Part shown: positions 20,572 through 29,235 of the stretch, piece by piece | Position numbering within the stretch: position 1 is the first letter of the stretch | Layout: every line of letters begins with the position of its first letter | Assembly: GCA_036501535.1 (NCBI GenBank) | Contig: DASYAE010000237.1 | Coordinates: 1-64,000, forward strand | DNA: 64,000 nucleotides | Direction of reading: 5' to 3' | Source: DASYAE01 sp036501535 | GTDB lineage: Bacteria > Actinomycetota > Actinomycetes > Streptomycetales > Catenulisporaceae | Translations under genes and position numbers: made by a program | The notes under the pieces: model-generated | Told to the model about the DNA's origin: nothing | Databases searched by the model: none | Seen by the model: the letters and a program-made list of their open reading frames with translations, nothing else

Positions 20572-21174
20572 TTGAGCAAGCTGAAGATCCTGCGCGGATA
20601 TATGAGCTGGATCGTCTTCGCGCTCTTCCCTAACTCCGAGGTCGTCTGGGCGGCGCTCGCCGGCCTCACGATCGCGCTCGTGTTGTTCGTCCTGGACCGG
20701 CGCAGCGGGATACCCCTCGACGCGCTGGTCCTCGACGTCTCCACGTTGTTCTTCTTCGCCGTGGTGGGCATCACCGCGTTCGCCGCGCCACACGTGCCGC
20801 TGGGCACATGGAGCGGCGCACTTTCCTTCGGCTGGTTGGCGATCACCGCGTGGGGCAGCATCGCTCTGCAGCAGCCGTTCACGCTCGGCATGGCCCGCCA
20901 GCGCGTGACGCGCGAGATCTCCGAGCAGCCGGCGTTCAAACAGTCACAGACCGCGCTGACCCGACTATGGGCGATCGTCTTCACCGCCACCACGGTGCTG
21001 CTCGTCGTATGCGACGCGACCCACCAAGGCACCGTGCTCTCCCTCACCGCCCGCCTGGCAGGACTCGGCACCGGCGCCTATCTGACCTCCCGGCACATCA
21101 AGGCCTCCCGGCAGCGTATGGCCGCCTCCGCCGACGATAGAGCACGGCTTCCGCACCTCACCCCGAAGGGATGA
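20572..21174 (+). CDS. Multi-pass membrane protein
   Basis: A 200-residue integral membrane protein with about five hydrophobic segments: YMSWIVFALFP, WAALAGLTIALVLFVL, VSTLFFFAVVGITAFAA, ALSFGWLAITAWGSIAL and LWAIVFTATTVLLVV. The loop QPFTLGMARQRVTREISEQP is basic and likely cytoplasmic. The arrangement is reminiscent of the intracellular-septation/DUF-type membrane proteins found in actinomycetes, but I cannot name the function. The TTG at 20572 is chosen because AAGGAGAA lies at the right distance. It ends 122 bp before the GH54 gene on the same strand. Confidence 0.65.
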   Translation: MSKLKILRGYMSWIVFALFPNSEVVWAALAGLTIALVLFVLDRRSGIPLDALVLDVSTLFFFAVVGITAFAAPHVPLGTWSGALSFGWLAITAWGSIALQQPFTLGMARQRVTREISEQPAFKQSQTALTRLWAIVFTATTVLLVVCDATHQGTVLSLTARLAGLGTGAYLTSRHIKASRQRMAASADDRARLPHLTPKG

Positions 21175-21296
21175 GGACGCGTCACCTTCTTCGCTGCGAC
21201 AGTCCGGCTGAGCGCGGGACTGAACGTTCCACCATGGCGGTTCGCCTGATGCCGCGTCTCGTGGTCCGGCAGTCCTCGATGATGTGGAGAAGGCTC

Positions 21297-24200
21297 ATGG
21301 CGAGAGGTCCGAGCAGGAGACGTCGGAGAAGCACCCCATTTGTCCGGCGTTGTCGTCGCACGCTGACCGTCCTGCTTTCGCTGGCGCTGGTCGCGGGGCT
21401 GACCTCGGCGGTGCCCGCGGGGGCGGCCGCGGCGGCGCGGATCCCGGCGGTGCCGCAGGCCGTCGCCGCCAGCGACCCCACCACGGTCACAGCGCCCAGC
21501 GGTGACGTCGTCCTCACCGTCGACGGCGGTGACGTCTACGACCCGACGGTCATGCAACAACAGATCGACAAGATCCAAAGCTCGGCCCCGCACCTGAGCG
21601 ACGCGGTCCAGCGACTGTTCCAGCAGAGCACGCTCCTGGACCCGGACGGCGACTTCAGCGCCGGACTGCCGGTGATCGACGGCACGCTGAGTATGACGTC
21701 CGACGACAGCGGGATCTCGCTGACGATCCCGGCCGCGGAGGCTCAGCAGACCTCGCTCACGTTCTGGCAGGGCGTGGCGGCCCTGGTCATCACTCTGGCG
21801 ACGTACCTTCTCATCTTCGCGCTGTGCACCGCACTCGGCGGTCCGGTCGTGACGCCGTTCTGCGGTTCCCTCGGTGCCAGCTTGGGCAACCTGGTGGGCG
21901 GCATCTTCACGGTCGCGGTCTCCGGCAACACGAAGAGCGCCAGCGCATGGTTGCTGGTGTTGGCGACGGCGCTTTCCTGGATCGTCGGCGCCAGTCCCAT
22001 CGGGACGGTGATCGGAAACTGGTTGAAAGAAACCGGTGGCCCATTGCTGCTGTCCCTCGCCAAGTACCTGGGTAACCAGGCGAGTACGGCGTGGGCCTGG
22101 TTGGGCCCGAAGATCGCCCAGAACATCGGGGCTGTGGCAGGTGTCCTCACCGTCATTGCCGGGGGGATTGCGGCATTGGTGACCCAGCTGACGGGTTCGA
22201 GCTCGGGTCTGCCGTCTGGCAGCCTGGAGTGCGACATCTACATGTATTACGGGACCGGGTGCGTGGCCGCATACAGCACGGTGCACGCGCTTTCGGCCAC
22301 CTATGACGGGCCGCTCTATCAGGTGACTCGCGCCTCGGACGGGGCCACCCAGGACATCGGCCTGCAGTCCACCGGGGGCTATGTCGATGCCTCCGAGCAG
22401 CACTCCTTCTGCGATCAGTCCACCTGCGCCATCACGAAGATCTACGACCAGTCGTCGGAGCAGAACGACCTGACGCCCGGCCCGGGCGGCAGCGCCGCAC
22501 CGGCGCCGGACCAGGCGGCCAGCGCCGGCGCGCTGCCGATCACGGCCGGGGGCAACGAGGCGTTCGGCGTGGACATCAGCGGGGGCGTGGGATATCGCAA
22601 CGACAACCCGAGCGCAATCGCGCAGGGCAGCAACCCCGAGGGCATGTACATGGTGGCCAGCGGCACGCACGTGAACGCGGGGTGCTGCTTCGATTTCGGC
22701 AACGCCGAGAAGGAGAACTCGGACAAGGGCAACGGTCACATGGATGCCGTCAACCTCAACACGCGCTGTTACTTCACGCCGTGCACCGACACCGGCCCGT
22801 GGGTCCAGGCCGATCTGGAAAACGGCCTGTTCCAGGGTGGCAACGGCAACAACCCCAACAACCTGGGGAACAAGAGCAACTACGTCACCGCGATGCTGAA
22901 AAACGACGGGACGACCACCTACGCGCTCAAGGGCGGCGACGCTCAAGGCGGCGGTCTGTCCACATGGTGGGAAGGGCCATTACCTGATCCCGCGATACGT
23001 CCCGGCTACAAGCCGATGCAGAAAGAGGGCGCGATCATCCTGGGCATCGGCGGGGACAACAGCAACAGCTCCATCGGCTCGTTCTTCGAGGGCGCGATGA
23101 CCGCCGGCTATCCTTCGGACACCGCCGACAACGCCGTGCAGAACGCCATCGTCTCGGTCGGCTACGCCGGCTCCTCCGGGGGTGTCACGCCGGTCGCGGG
23201 CACGATCACGAGTTCGACGGGCAAGTGCGTGGACGTCTTCGGTGACGACGACGGGGTCGCCGGGACGCGGGTTGACCTGTGGGACTGCCAGCCCGGCGCC
23301 GTCGACCAGCACTGGACCCGCAACACCGACGGATCGCTGGAAACGCTCGGCCTGTGCCTGGACACCGTCGGCGCCGGCACCGCGGCCGGGGCCCTGACCG
23401 TCCTCGCGCAGTGCACCGGCCAGGGCGGCACCCAGATATGGGTTCAGCAGCCGGACGGATCGCTGCTCAACAAGGTGTCCGGCCTGTGCCTGGGCGACCC
23501 GTCCGGAAGTTCGGACAACGGCACGCAGTTGCAGCTCGCCGCCTGCGACGGCGCCCGGACCACGAAGTACTCGCTCAACGGCGGCACCCCGATCGTGGGT
23601 CCGTCCGGCAAGTGCCTGGACGTGTACGGCGACGACACCGGCGGCGACAGAACACCGGTGGACCTGTGGGACTGCCAGCCGAACGCGGTCGACCAGCACT
23701 GGATTCCGACCGCCGGGGGCCAACTGGTGACCCTCGGCAAGTGCCTGGACGTCAAGGGCGACGCCACGGCGCCCGGCACCCTGGTACAGCTGTACTCGTG
23801 CGACGGCTCGCCCGGCCAGGTCTGGCGGAACAAGCCGGACAAGCTGCTGGTCAATCCCGGTTCCGGATTGTGCCTGACCTCCCCGGACAACGGTGCGGCC
23901 AACAGTACTCAACTTGAGATCAATACATGTACTGGTGGTCCGAACCAGACGTTCCCGGTGTACGACGCCTCCCTGTGGCAGCCTCAGGAGCCTGTGACGT
24001 TCGACACCCCCGGCAACAGCAATAAGTGCCTTGACGTAAAAGGCGACGACTCCGGGGGTGTCGGCACGCCGGTGGACCTGTGGGACTGCCAGCCCGGCGC
24101 CGCCGACCAGCACTGGGACCGCAACGCCGACGGGTCGCTGCTGACACTCGGCCTGTGTCTGGACACCGTCGGCCATGGCACCACGAGCGGGACCAAGGTG

Positions 24201-24776
24201 GTCCTGGCGACGTGCACCGGCCAGGGGGGCACCCAGTTGTGGGCGCAGGAGCCGGACGGATCGATACTCGACAAGGCGGCCGACTTGTGCCTGGACGACT
24301 CGGGCGGCAACACGGCCAACGGCACGCAACTGCAGATCTACACCTGCAATGAGGAGTGGACTCAGAAGTTCGACATCACCGGCGGCAGCCCGATCGCGAA
24401 TCCGGACGGCAAGTGCATGGACGTGCTCGGCGACGACACCGGCGGCGACAAGACACCGGTGGACCTGTGGGACTGCCAGACCTACGCGGTGGACCAGCAC
24501 TGGACGTACAACTCCGCGGCCCAGACGCTGACCACCCTCGGCAAGTGCCTGGACGTCAAGGGCGACTCCACGGTGGCCGGCACCCCGGTGCAGCTGTACG
24601 ACTGCAACGGCAACGGTGGCCAGGTGTGGCAGGAACTGGCGAACGGGGCGCTGCTCAACCCCCAGTCCGACCAGTGCCTGGACGATCCGAACGGTAACTC
24701 CGCCAACGGCACCCGGCTGCGGATCTGGACCTGTGACGGCGCGCCCGCACAGCATTTCCCGATCTACATCCCCTGA
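21297..24776 (+). CDS. Secreted GH54 alpha-L-arabinofuranosidase with ricin-type modules
   Basis: An 1159-residue exported enzyme releasing arabinose from arabinan or arabinoxylan. Residues 1-45 are a long basic signal peptide (LTVLLSLALVAGLTSAVPAG). Residues ~45-300 form an unusual region with about three hydrophobic segments (e.g. AALVITLATYLLIFALCTAL). Residues ~311-625 match the GH54/AbfB catalytic domain, starting CDIYMYYGTGC, with the likely nucleophile Glu508 (ADLENGLF) and acid/base Asp587 (GIGGDNSN); assignments follow the Aspergillus enzyme. Residues ~632-1158 hold four ricin-B-type units, each with a DLWDCQ...DQHW repeat. The ATG at 21297 has GGAGAAGG upstream; the frame is open to 21171. 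Confidence 0.82.
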   Translation: MARGPSRRRRRSTPFVRRCRRTLTVLLSLALVAGLTSAVPAGAAAAARIPAVPQAVAASDPTTVTAPSGDVVLTVDGGDVYDPTVMQQQIDKIQSSAPHLSDAVQRLFQQSTLLDPDGDFSAGLPVIDGTLSMTSDDSGISLTIPAAEAQQTSLTFWQGVAALVITLATYLLIFALCTALGGPVVTPFCGSLGASLGNLVGGIFTVAVSGNTKSASAWLLVLATALSWIVGASPIGTVIGNWLKETGGPLLLSLAKYLGNQASTAWAWLGPKIAQNIGAVAGVLTVIAGGIAALVTQLTGSSSGLPSGSLECDIYMYYGTGCVAAYSTVHALSATYDGPLYQVTRASDGATQDIGLQSTGGYVDASEQHSFCDQSTCAITKIYDQSSEQNDLTPGPGGSAAPAPDQAASAGALPITAGGNEAFGVDISGGVGYRNDNPSAIAQGSNPEGMYMVASGTHVNAGCCFDFGNAEKENSDKGNGHMDAVNLNTRCYFTPCTDTGPWVQADLENGLFQGGNGNNPNNLGNKSNYVTAMLKNDGTTTYALKGGDAQGGGLSTWWEGPLPDPAIRPGYKPMQKEGAIILGIGGDNSNSSIGSFFEGAMTAGYPSDTADNAVQNAIVSVGYAGSSGGVTPVAGTITSSTGKCVDVFGDDDGVAGTRVDLWDCQPGAVDQHWTRNTDGSLETLGLCLDTVGAGTAAGALTVLAQCTGQGGTQIWVQQPDGSLLNKVSGLCLGDPSGSSDNGTQLQLAACDGARTTKYSLNGGTPIVGPSGKCLDVYGDDTGGDRTPVDLWDCQPNAVDQHWIPTAGGQLVTLGKCLDVKGDATAPGTLVQLYSCDGSPGQVWRNKPDKLLVNPGSGLCLTSPDNGAANSTQLEINTCTGGPNQTFPVYDASLWQPQEPVTFDTPGNSNKCLDVKGDDSGGVGTPVDLWDCQPGAADQHWDRNADGSLLTLGLCLDTVGHGTTSGTKVVLATCTGQGGTQLWAQEPDGSILDKAADLCLDDSGGNTANGTQLQIYTCNEEWTQKFDITGGSPIANPDGKCMDVLGDDTGGDKTPVDLWDCQTYAVDQHWTYNSAAQTLTTLGKCLDVKGDSTVAGTPVQLYDCNGNGGQVWQELANGALLNPQSDQCLDDPNGNSANGTRLRIWTCDGAPAQHFPIYIP

Positions 24777-24802
24777 TCGTGGATTCAGCCGGAATCAGCA
24801 CC

Positions 24803-24836
24803 CTGACCGCGCGGGCAGCGCAGCCTGCGCGGTCAG
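24803..24836. terminator. Probable terminator after the arabinofuranosidase gene
   Basis: CTGACCGCGC at 24803-24812 pairs perfectly with GCGCGGTCAG at 24827-24836 around a 14-nt loop that can pair further. It lies 27 bp past the stop codon. There is no T-run, which is normal in actinomycetes. Confidence 0.6.
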
Positions 24837-25179
24837 CGGCGCGCTCTGGTGGCCCCGAACCGCCGTGCCGCCTCCGCGATCGCGTCACTCTTGAAGATCC
24901 TGGCCAGGATGCTGGTATGGCTGTTGGCCGGGGTGCTCGTGCTGTTGGGGCGCGGCAGTCGGCGTTGTAGATCGTCTGGTTGATTGTTCGCCGGTTCCGG
25001 CATGGGGCGGCCGGCGTGCCTTTTACGATCCGGGCCATGGCGGACCCTGAGATGCTGGCGCAGCCCGCTGCGCGGCGCGGAATTGGACAGGCTCGAAGAG
25101 GACTGTATGTCTTGACAAACCCGCTGGACGTGGTGGTCGCCCGATGCGTGGCGTGCGTGTGTTCGGCTGCAACGGAGCT
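24837..25179. other. Intergenic between convergent genes
   Basis: About 340 bp between the arabinofuranosidase terminator and the end of the minus-strand unassigned gene. A minus-strand frame (24833-25183) gives a 116-residue product with a helical tail (SILARIFKSDAIAEAARRFG), but it lacks homology I recognise and overlaps the terminator, so it is not called. Confidence 0.35.
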
Positions 25180-26280
25180 TCACGACCGCCGTGGTTCTCG
25201 CTGCGGGTCATAGGCGTAGGGGTGTGCGGAGCGTGGCGCGCCGAAGGGGACGAACCATCGATTGGCGTCGATCTCCGCCCTGTCGTCCTCCGCGTAGGGG
25301 TCTTCGTGAACGAAGCCCTCGAGGGCGGCGTCTTTGAACGCCGCGAATGCCCTGTCGGTGTCCTGATCGTAGAGGTCGTAGAGGTCGAGCACCATCTGGG
25401 CCTGCTCGATCAGCAGGAGCAGCGCGAGTTCCTCGGCCACGCACGCCGGCCTCGCCCAGTCCCGTTGGGTCAGCCGGTTGGTGAGCACGGTCGCGGTGAC
25501 GAGGAAGCGCTGGGCGAACAGATGGGTGTACTGCTCGGCGCAGCGCGGCGGCAGGCCGTTGAGCACGAGGCAGGTGTCCACCCCGGAGATCGTCTTGCTG
25601 CGCGTGGCGAGGGTTGCGATGTCCTGGAAGAGTTCGTCGATGAGGACCTCGATCGCGCAGACGAGCGCTCCTGCCACGAGGCGCGCCTGCGGCAGCGGCA
25701 CGCCAAGACTTGTACCGTCGTCCTCGTCCTGATCGCTGGTGGCGCCGAAGGCGGCGAGGCTGAAGGCGGTGAGCCGGCCCGCGCATCGCTCGATCCTCGC
25801 GCGTGCCGTCTCGCGCTCCTCGGTAGACGGTGGCGTACCGGCGCCTCGGCCAGCAGCGTGCTGGGCGGCGCGCTCACGCGGATCGGCGGGCGGGGTATCG
25901 GGTCCGTCTGCCGCGGCGAGGCTGTGTAGGACGAGTGTGTCGTTGAGTTCGACGCGAGACTTGACCACCGTCCAGTCGGCCAGCAGGTGCGTGTCTTCCA
26001 GGATCTCGGCGACGATGTGCCGGACGGCGTCCTCGGCGAACTCCAGCGCCGGCGCGTGGGTCATCATCAGCAGCAGCGCGCCGTCGGGGTGGACTGTCAC
26101 GCGGTAGTCCTCGATCGCGGCCTTCATGCCGTCGGGACCGTCGATCGCGGCGATGCGTTCGATGCGCCGGTCCAAGAGTGCGGCGGCGCCCTCGCGCTGC
26201 AGCGGGTCGAGGGCGGGGCCTTCGGCGGGCGGTTCGATCGCGAAGACCTCTGTGCCCGGCGCCGGAGCGGCGCCGGGCAC
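25180..26280 (-). CDS. Unassigned actinobacterial protein
   Basis: I do not recognise a named family. The product, up to 366 residues, is soluble and mostly helical. The N-terminal half has strands VHPDGALLLMMTHAPAL and LADWTVVKSRVEL. A Pro/Arg-rich linker near residues 125-150 precedes a second helical domain (RLTAFSLAAFGA, VCAIEVLIDELFQDIATLAT, ELALLLLIEQAQMVLDLYDL). The tail is acidic and then aromatic (ANRWFVPFGAPRSAHPYAYD). The start is uncertain: the GTG at 26280 lies inside the terminator hairpin of the upstream gene and has no ribosome-binding site, so a start further in (for example the ATG at residue 51) is possible. It may be cotranscribed with the secreted protein upstream by read-through. 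Confidence 0.5.
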   Translation of the reverse strand: MPGAAPAPGTEVFAIEPPAEGPALDPLQREGAAALLDRRIERIAAIDGPDGMKAAIEDYRVTVHPDGALLLMMTHAPALEFAEDAVRHIVAEILEDTHLLADWTVVKSRVELNDTLVLHSLAAADGPDTPPADPRERAAQHAAGRGAGTPPSTEERETARARIERCAGRLTAFSLAAFGATSDQDEDDGTSLGVPLPQARLVAGALVCAIEVLIDELFQDIATLATRSKTISGVDTCLVLNGLPPRCAEQYTHLFAQRFLVTATVLTNRLTQRDWARPACVAEELALLLLIEQAQMVLDLYDLYDQDTDRAFAAFKDAALEGFVHEDPYAEDDRAEIDANRWFVPFGAPRSAHPYAYDPQREPRRS

Positions 26281-26281
26281 A
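26251..26281. terminator. Strong hairpin, probable terminator of the secreted-protein gene
   Basis: TGTGCCCGGCGCC at 26251-26263 pairs perfectly with 26269-26281 around a 5-nt loop: a 13-bp GC-rich stem beginning 18 bp past the stop of the minus-strand secreted protein. It also covers the annotated start of the next minus-strand gene, so it could influence its translation. Confidence 0.65.
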
Positions 26282-26298
26282 GACGGTTGCGCGCGATA

Positions 26299-26730
26299 TC
26301 AGCAGGCGACCCACTGCGGGTTGTCGTTCCAGCCGTCTTCGGTGGTGTCGCCGACGGCGTTGGTCTCCACTGCGTCGACGGTCTGTCCGTAGAGGCTGCC
26401 GTGCTGGCAGGGGGCGGTGGAGGCGATGCAGCTGAATCCTGACGTCGATGAATCGCTGCACCAGTTGCTGGCGACGGTCACGACTTTGCCGCCCACGGAC
26501 TCGGTGAGGGTCACCGACACCTGGAGGGAGTCGACGATGGTGTCGCAGGAGAGGTCGACCTCGACGCTCACCGTGCCGCCGGAGGCGAACGGCGCGGACC
26601 CGGAAGCCCAGCAGTCGCTCATACCGGCATCCGGGCGCACGGTGCTCGAGGCTGCGGTGGCAGGGCCGGCGGTGCCGATCAAGAGGAGAGCCGCGGCGCC
26701 GGCTGCGACTGTCCGGGAGGTCAGCTTCAT
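26299..26730 (-). CDS. Small secreted cysteine-containing protein
   Basis: A 143-residue protein with a clear signal peptide (MKLTSRTVAAGAAALLLIGT, cleavage after ATAA). The mature part is Ser/Thr/Val-rich with about six cysteines (SDCWASG, DLSCDTI, NWCSD, FSCIAS, APCQHG and the C-terminal QWVAC), which suggests disulfide bonds and an extracellular beta fold. I do not recognise the family. It is followed by a strong terminator and is divergent from the MTHFR-like gene across about 190 bp, which should contain both promoters. Confidence 0.65.
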   Translation of the reverse strand: MKLTSRTVAAGAAALLLIGTAGPATAASSTVRPDAGMSDCWASGSAPFASGGTVSVEVDLSCDTIVDSLQVSVTLTESVGGKVVTVASNWCSDSSTSGFSCIASTAPCQHGSLYGQTVDAVETNAVGDTTEDGWNDNPQWVAC

Positions 26731-26923
26731 GTCCGTGTCCCCTGATTCTCAGTACTTGATCAGAATGCTTATGGTGGATGGCAGCGGGAAGCATAGCGCT
26801 GATAGACCGAAACACGAAGAACTACACTTGCTGTTGGATTACCTCGGCGGAGCGCGGCCGAGTCCGGTCTTACAGGGTGGTGCGCGTCTGCTGCTTGGTG
26901 GATGACCTGCTAGTTTCGGCAGC

Positions 26924-27862
26924 ATGGTGGATCACGGCGACAGCACGGCTCTGCGGCCGCTGGTGACCGATGCCGAGCGTGGCGTGTTGTTGTTCGGTAT
27001 CACGCCGCCTCGTCTGAGTACTCCTGTTGAGCGGGTCCGAGAGATCGCGGCGGCCACTTTGGCGCGGTTGGACGTGCTCGACGTGGATGGTCTGGCGCTC
27101 TACGACATCGACGATGAGAGTGACCGCAATCCGGCGGAACGGCCGTTCCCTTATCTGCCGACCATGGATCCTGCCGCGTACCACGCGGAATATCTCGGCG
27201 CGTGGGGCCGTCCCGCGGTCATCTACCGGTGCGTCGGGAAGTACAGCGAGGCGCAGCTGCGGGCCTGGCTGGGGATGGCCGACGTGGGCCGCGTGCTTGG
27301 TGTTTTCGTGGGTGCGTCGTCGAAGGACAAGTCTGTCCGGACGCGCTTGTCGCAAGCGCACGTCCTGCGCCGCGATGTTCGTCCGGACCTGGTGCTCGGT
27401 GGCGTCGCCATCACCGAGCGCCCCGAGGAGCATCTGCGGCTGATCGCCAAGCAGGAGGCGGGATGCGCATATTTCATTTCGCAGGTGATCTACAGCGCTG
27501 ACGCGGCCAAGAGCATGGTCTCCGACTACTACTACGCCTGCCGTGATCGGCAGCTTGAACCGAAGCCTGTCCTGTTCACGCTTTCGGTGTGTGGCTCGGT
27601 CAAGACGTTGGCGTTCCTCAAGTGGCTCGGGGTCGGTGTTCCGCGCTGGCTGGAGAACTCCCTGCTGCACGCGGAGGACACGCTGGCCGAGTCGTACGAA
27701 CACTGTGTGGCGAACGCCCGGGACCTGATCGCCTTCTGCCGGAGACTCGGCATGCCGTTCGGTTTCCTCGTCGAGAGTGTGTCGATCCGCAAGGTCGAGA
27801 TCGAGGCCTCGGTCGCCCTTGCCCACGAGCTGAGCGGGCTGCTGGGACGCACAGCGCGATAA
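26924..27862 (+). CDS. Methylenetetrahydrofolate reductase-like protein
   Basis: A 312-residue protein with a predicted TIM-barrel layout. Segments LLFGITPPRLSTPVERVREI, LDVDGLALYDIDDESDRN and the repeated beta-alpha pattern to FGFLVESVSIRKVEIEAS resemble the short, non-canonical MTHFR-like proteins of actinobacteria (about 300 residues). If so, it would bind a flavin or folate and deliver one-carbon units. The catalytic residues cannot be assigned confidently from sequence alone. The ATG at 26924 is preferred. It is 300 bp upstream of the O-methyltransferase and PKS cluster, so it may be the last gene before that cluster or a methyl-supply helper; this link is speculative. Confidence 0.55.
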   Translation: MVDHGDSTALRPLVTDAERGVLLFGITPPRLSTPVERVREIAAATLARLDVLDVDGLALYDIDDESDRNPAERPFPYLPTMDPAAYHAEYLGAWGRPAVIYRCVGKYSEAQLRAWLGMADVGRVLGVFVGASSKDKSVRTRLSQAHVLRRDVRPDLVLGGVAITERPEEHLRLIAKQEAGCAYFISQVIYSADAAKSMVSDYYYACRDRQLEPKPVLFTLSVCGSVKTLAFLKWLGVGVPRWLENSLLHAEDTLAESYEHCVANARDLIAFCRRLGMPFGFLVESVSIRKVEIEASVALAHELSGLLGRTAR

Positions 27863-28161
27863 AGCCACTGCTGCCTGCTGCCTGCCGCCGCCGGCTGAGT
27901 GTCAGCTGGGTTCGCCTATGCGGGTACAGCAGCGCCAGCACTCAGCGACCCTCGGCGGGACAGACAAGCACTTGAGTCTCCTGGCCAGCCGTTGTTCTTC
28001 GTCGATAACCCGTCCACCAGGAACTTCGCCATGCCGCCAATCAGGGAGCGAGCCCAGCCTGCCGCCCTGTCAGGTAAAGAAAAGCTCAGAGCTCACAAGA
28101 ATGCTTAACTGGTCCCACGGGTCTTCTCATGGAAGTGCGCTGACAGGGGTGTTGATAGTTC
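27863..28161. other. Intergenic upstream of the polyketide cluster
   Basis: About 300 bp preceding the O-methyltransferase. It should hold the promoter for the long PKS operon. No strong palindrome or clear -35/-10 pair stands out. The region near 28070-28100 is somewhat AT-richer. Confidence 0.35.
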
Positions 28162-29235
28162 GTGAACCACGATACTGGCCACGTCGCAGGTTCCGATGAC
28201 GACGCACGTCCGAACCAGCTGCCACTGCTTCAGCTGACCAACGGCTTCATGGCGTTCAAGACCTTCGCGGCCGCTGTGGAGCTGGGTGTCTTCACCGAAT
28301 TGGCCGGGGGCGCCGCGCTGGGCGTCGATGCGTTCGCGCAGCGGTTCGGTCTCGGGGTCCGCCCTGCCAGAGTGCTGACTGCGGGGCTGGCTTCGCTCGG
28401 GCTGTTGGAGTCGGGGCCCGAGGGGTACCGCAATTCGCGGTTGGCCGAGACCTTCCTGGTCGACGGGCGGCCGGACTACTTCGGCAACTACGTACGGTTC
28501 TACGACCAGATGCTCTATCCCGTGTGGCACCGCGCTACGGACGCGCTGCGCACCGGTCGGCCGGTACTCTGGGATCCGGATTCGCGGGAGAGCGTCTTCG
28601 GGCCCGAAGACAAGCTGCTCATGCAGCTGTTTTGGGAGGCGATGCACTCCTTGGCGGGCTTCACCGCGAATGCCCTCGCCTCGGTCTACGACTTCGGCGC
28701 GCACCGCCGGCTGCTGGACGTCGGAGGCGGCTCGGGCGGGTTTCCGATCGCCTTGTGCCGGAGGGTCCCGAGCCTGTCGGCCTCGGTCTACGAACTGCCG
28801 CATGTCTGTCCGATCGCCTCGGGGAAGATCGCGGACGCGGGGCTCGGCGATCGGGTGGGCACGATCGCAGGTGACTTCTCCAAGGACCCGCATCTGCCGG
28901 GCGGGTACGACGCGATTCTGCTCAGCCAGATCCTGCACTGCGTCGACGAGCCGACCGGGCGGGCGCTGCTGGACAAGGGCATGGCCGCGCTGGAGCCCGG
29001 CGGTTCCCTGCTCATCTGCGAGTTCCTGCTCAACCCGGAGCGCACCGGTCCGCCGGAGGCGGCGCTGATGGGAATGAACATGCTGATCGGGCAGACCGGC
29101 GGGCAGAACTACTCGGAGGCCGAGTACGCGGCCTGGTTGACCTCGGCCGCTTTCGAGAAGGTGGAGATCCGCAGGTTCGCCTCGGCGGGCGCCAACGGCG
29201 TCGTCATCGGCCGGAAGCCCGGCGATGTGGCCTGA
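28162..29235 (+). CDS. SAM-dependent O-methyltransferase
   Basis: A 357-residue class I methyltransferase of the plant-type O-methyltransferase family common in polyketide clusters. The N-terminal dimerisation/winged-helix part (residues ~20-110) is followed by the SAM-binding motif LLDVGGGSGGFP near residue 180, the acidic residue in ASVYELPHV, the GDF motif in TIAGDFSKD, and QILHCVDE with the likely catalytic His. The C-terminal part (NYSEAEYAAWLTSAAFEKVE) is typical. The GTG at 28162 is used. It is the first gene of the PKS operon and overlaps PKS1 by 11 nt, so it probably methylates a hydroxyl of the polyketide product. Confidence 0.82.
   Translation: MNHDTGHVAGSDDDARPNQLPLLQLTNGFMAFKTFAAAVELGVFTELAGGAALGVDAFAQRFGLGVRPARVLTAGLASLGLLESGPEGYRNSRLAETFLVDGRPDYFGNYVRFYDQMLYPVWHRATDALRTGRPVLWDPDSRESVFGPEDKLLMQLFWEAMHSLAGFTANALASVYDFGAHRRLLDVGGGSGGFPIALCRRVPSLSASVYELPHVCPIASGKIADAGLGDRVGTIAGDFSKDPHLPGGYDAILLSQILHCVDEPTGRALLDKGMAALEPGGSLLICEFLLNPERTGPPEAALMGMNMLIGQTGGQNYSEAEYAAWLTSAAFEKVEIRRFASAGANGVVIGRKPGDVA

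Noticed and set aside
24833..25183. Minus-strand 116-codon frame with a helical tail
   Set aside because: It overlaps the arabinofuranosidase terminator, has no ribosome-binding site and no homology I recognise.
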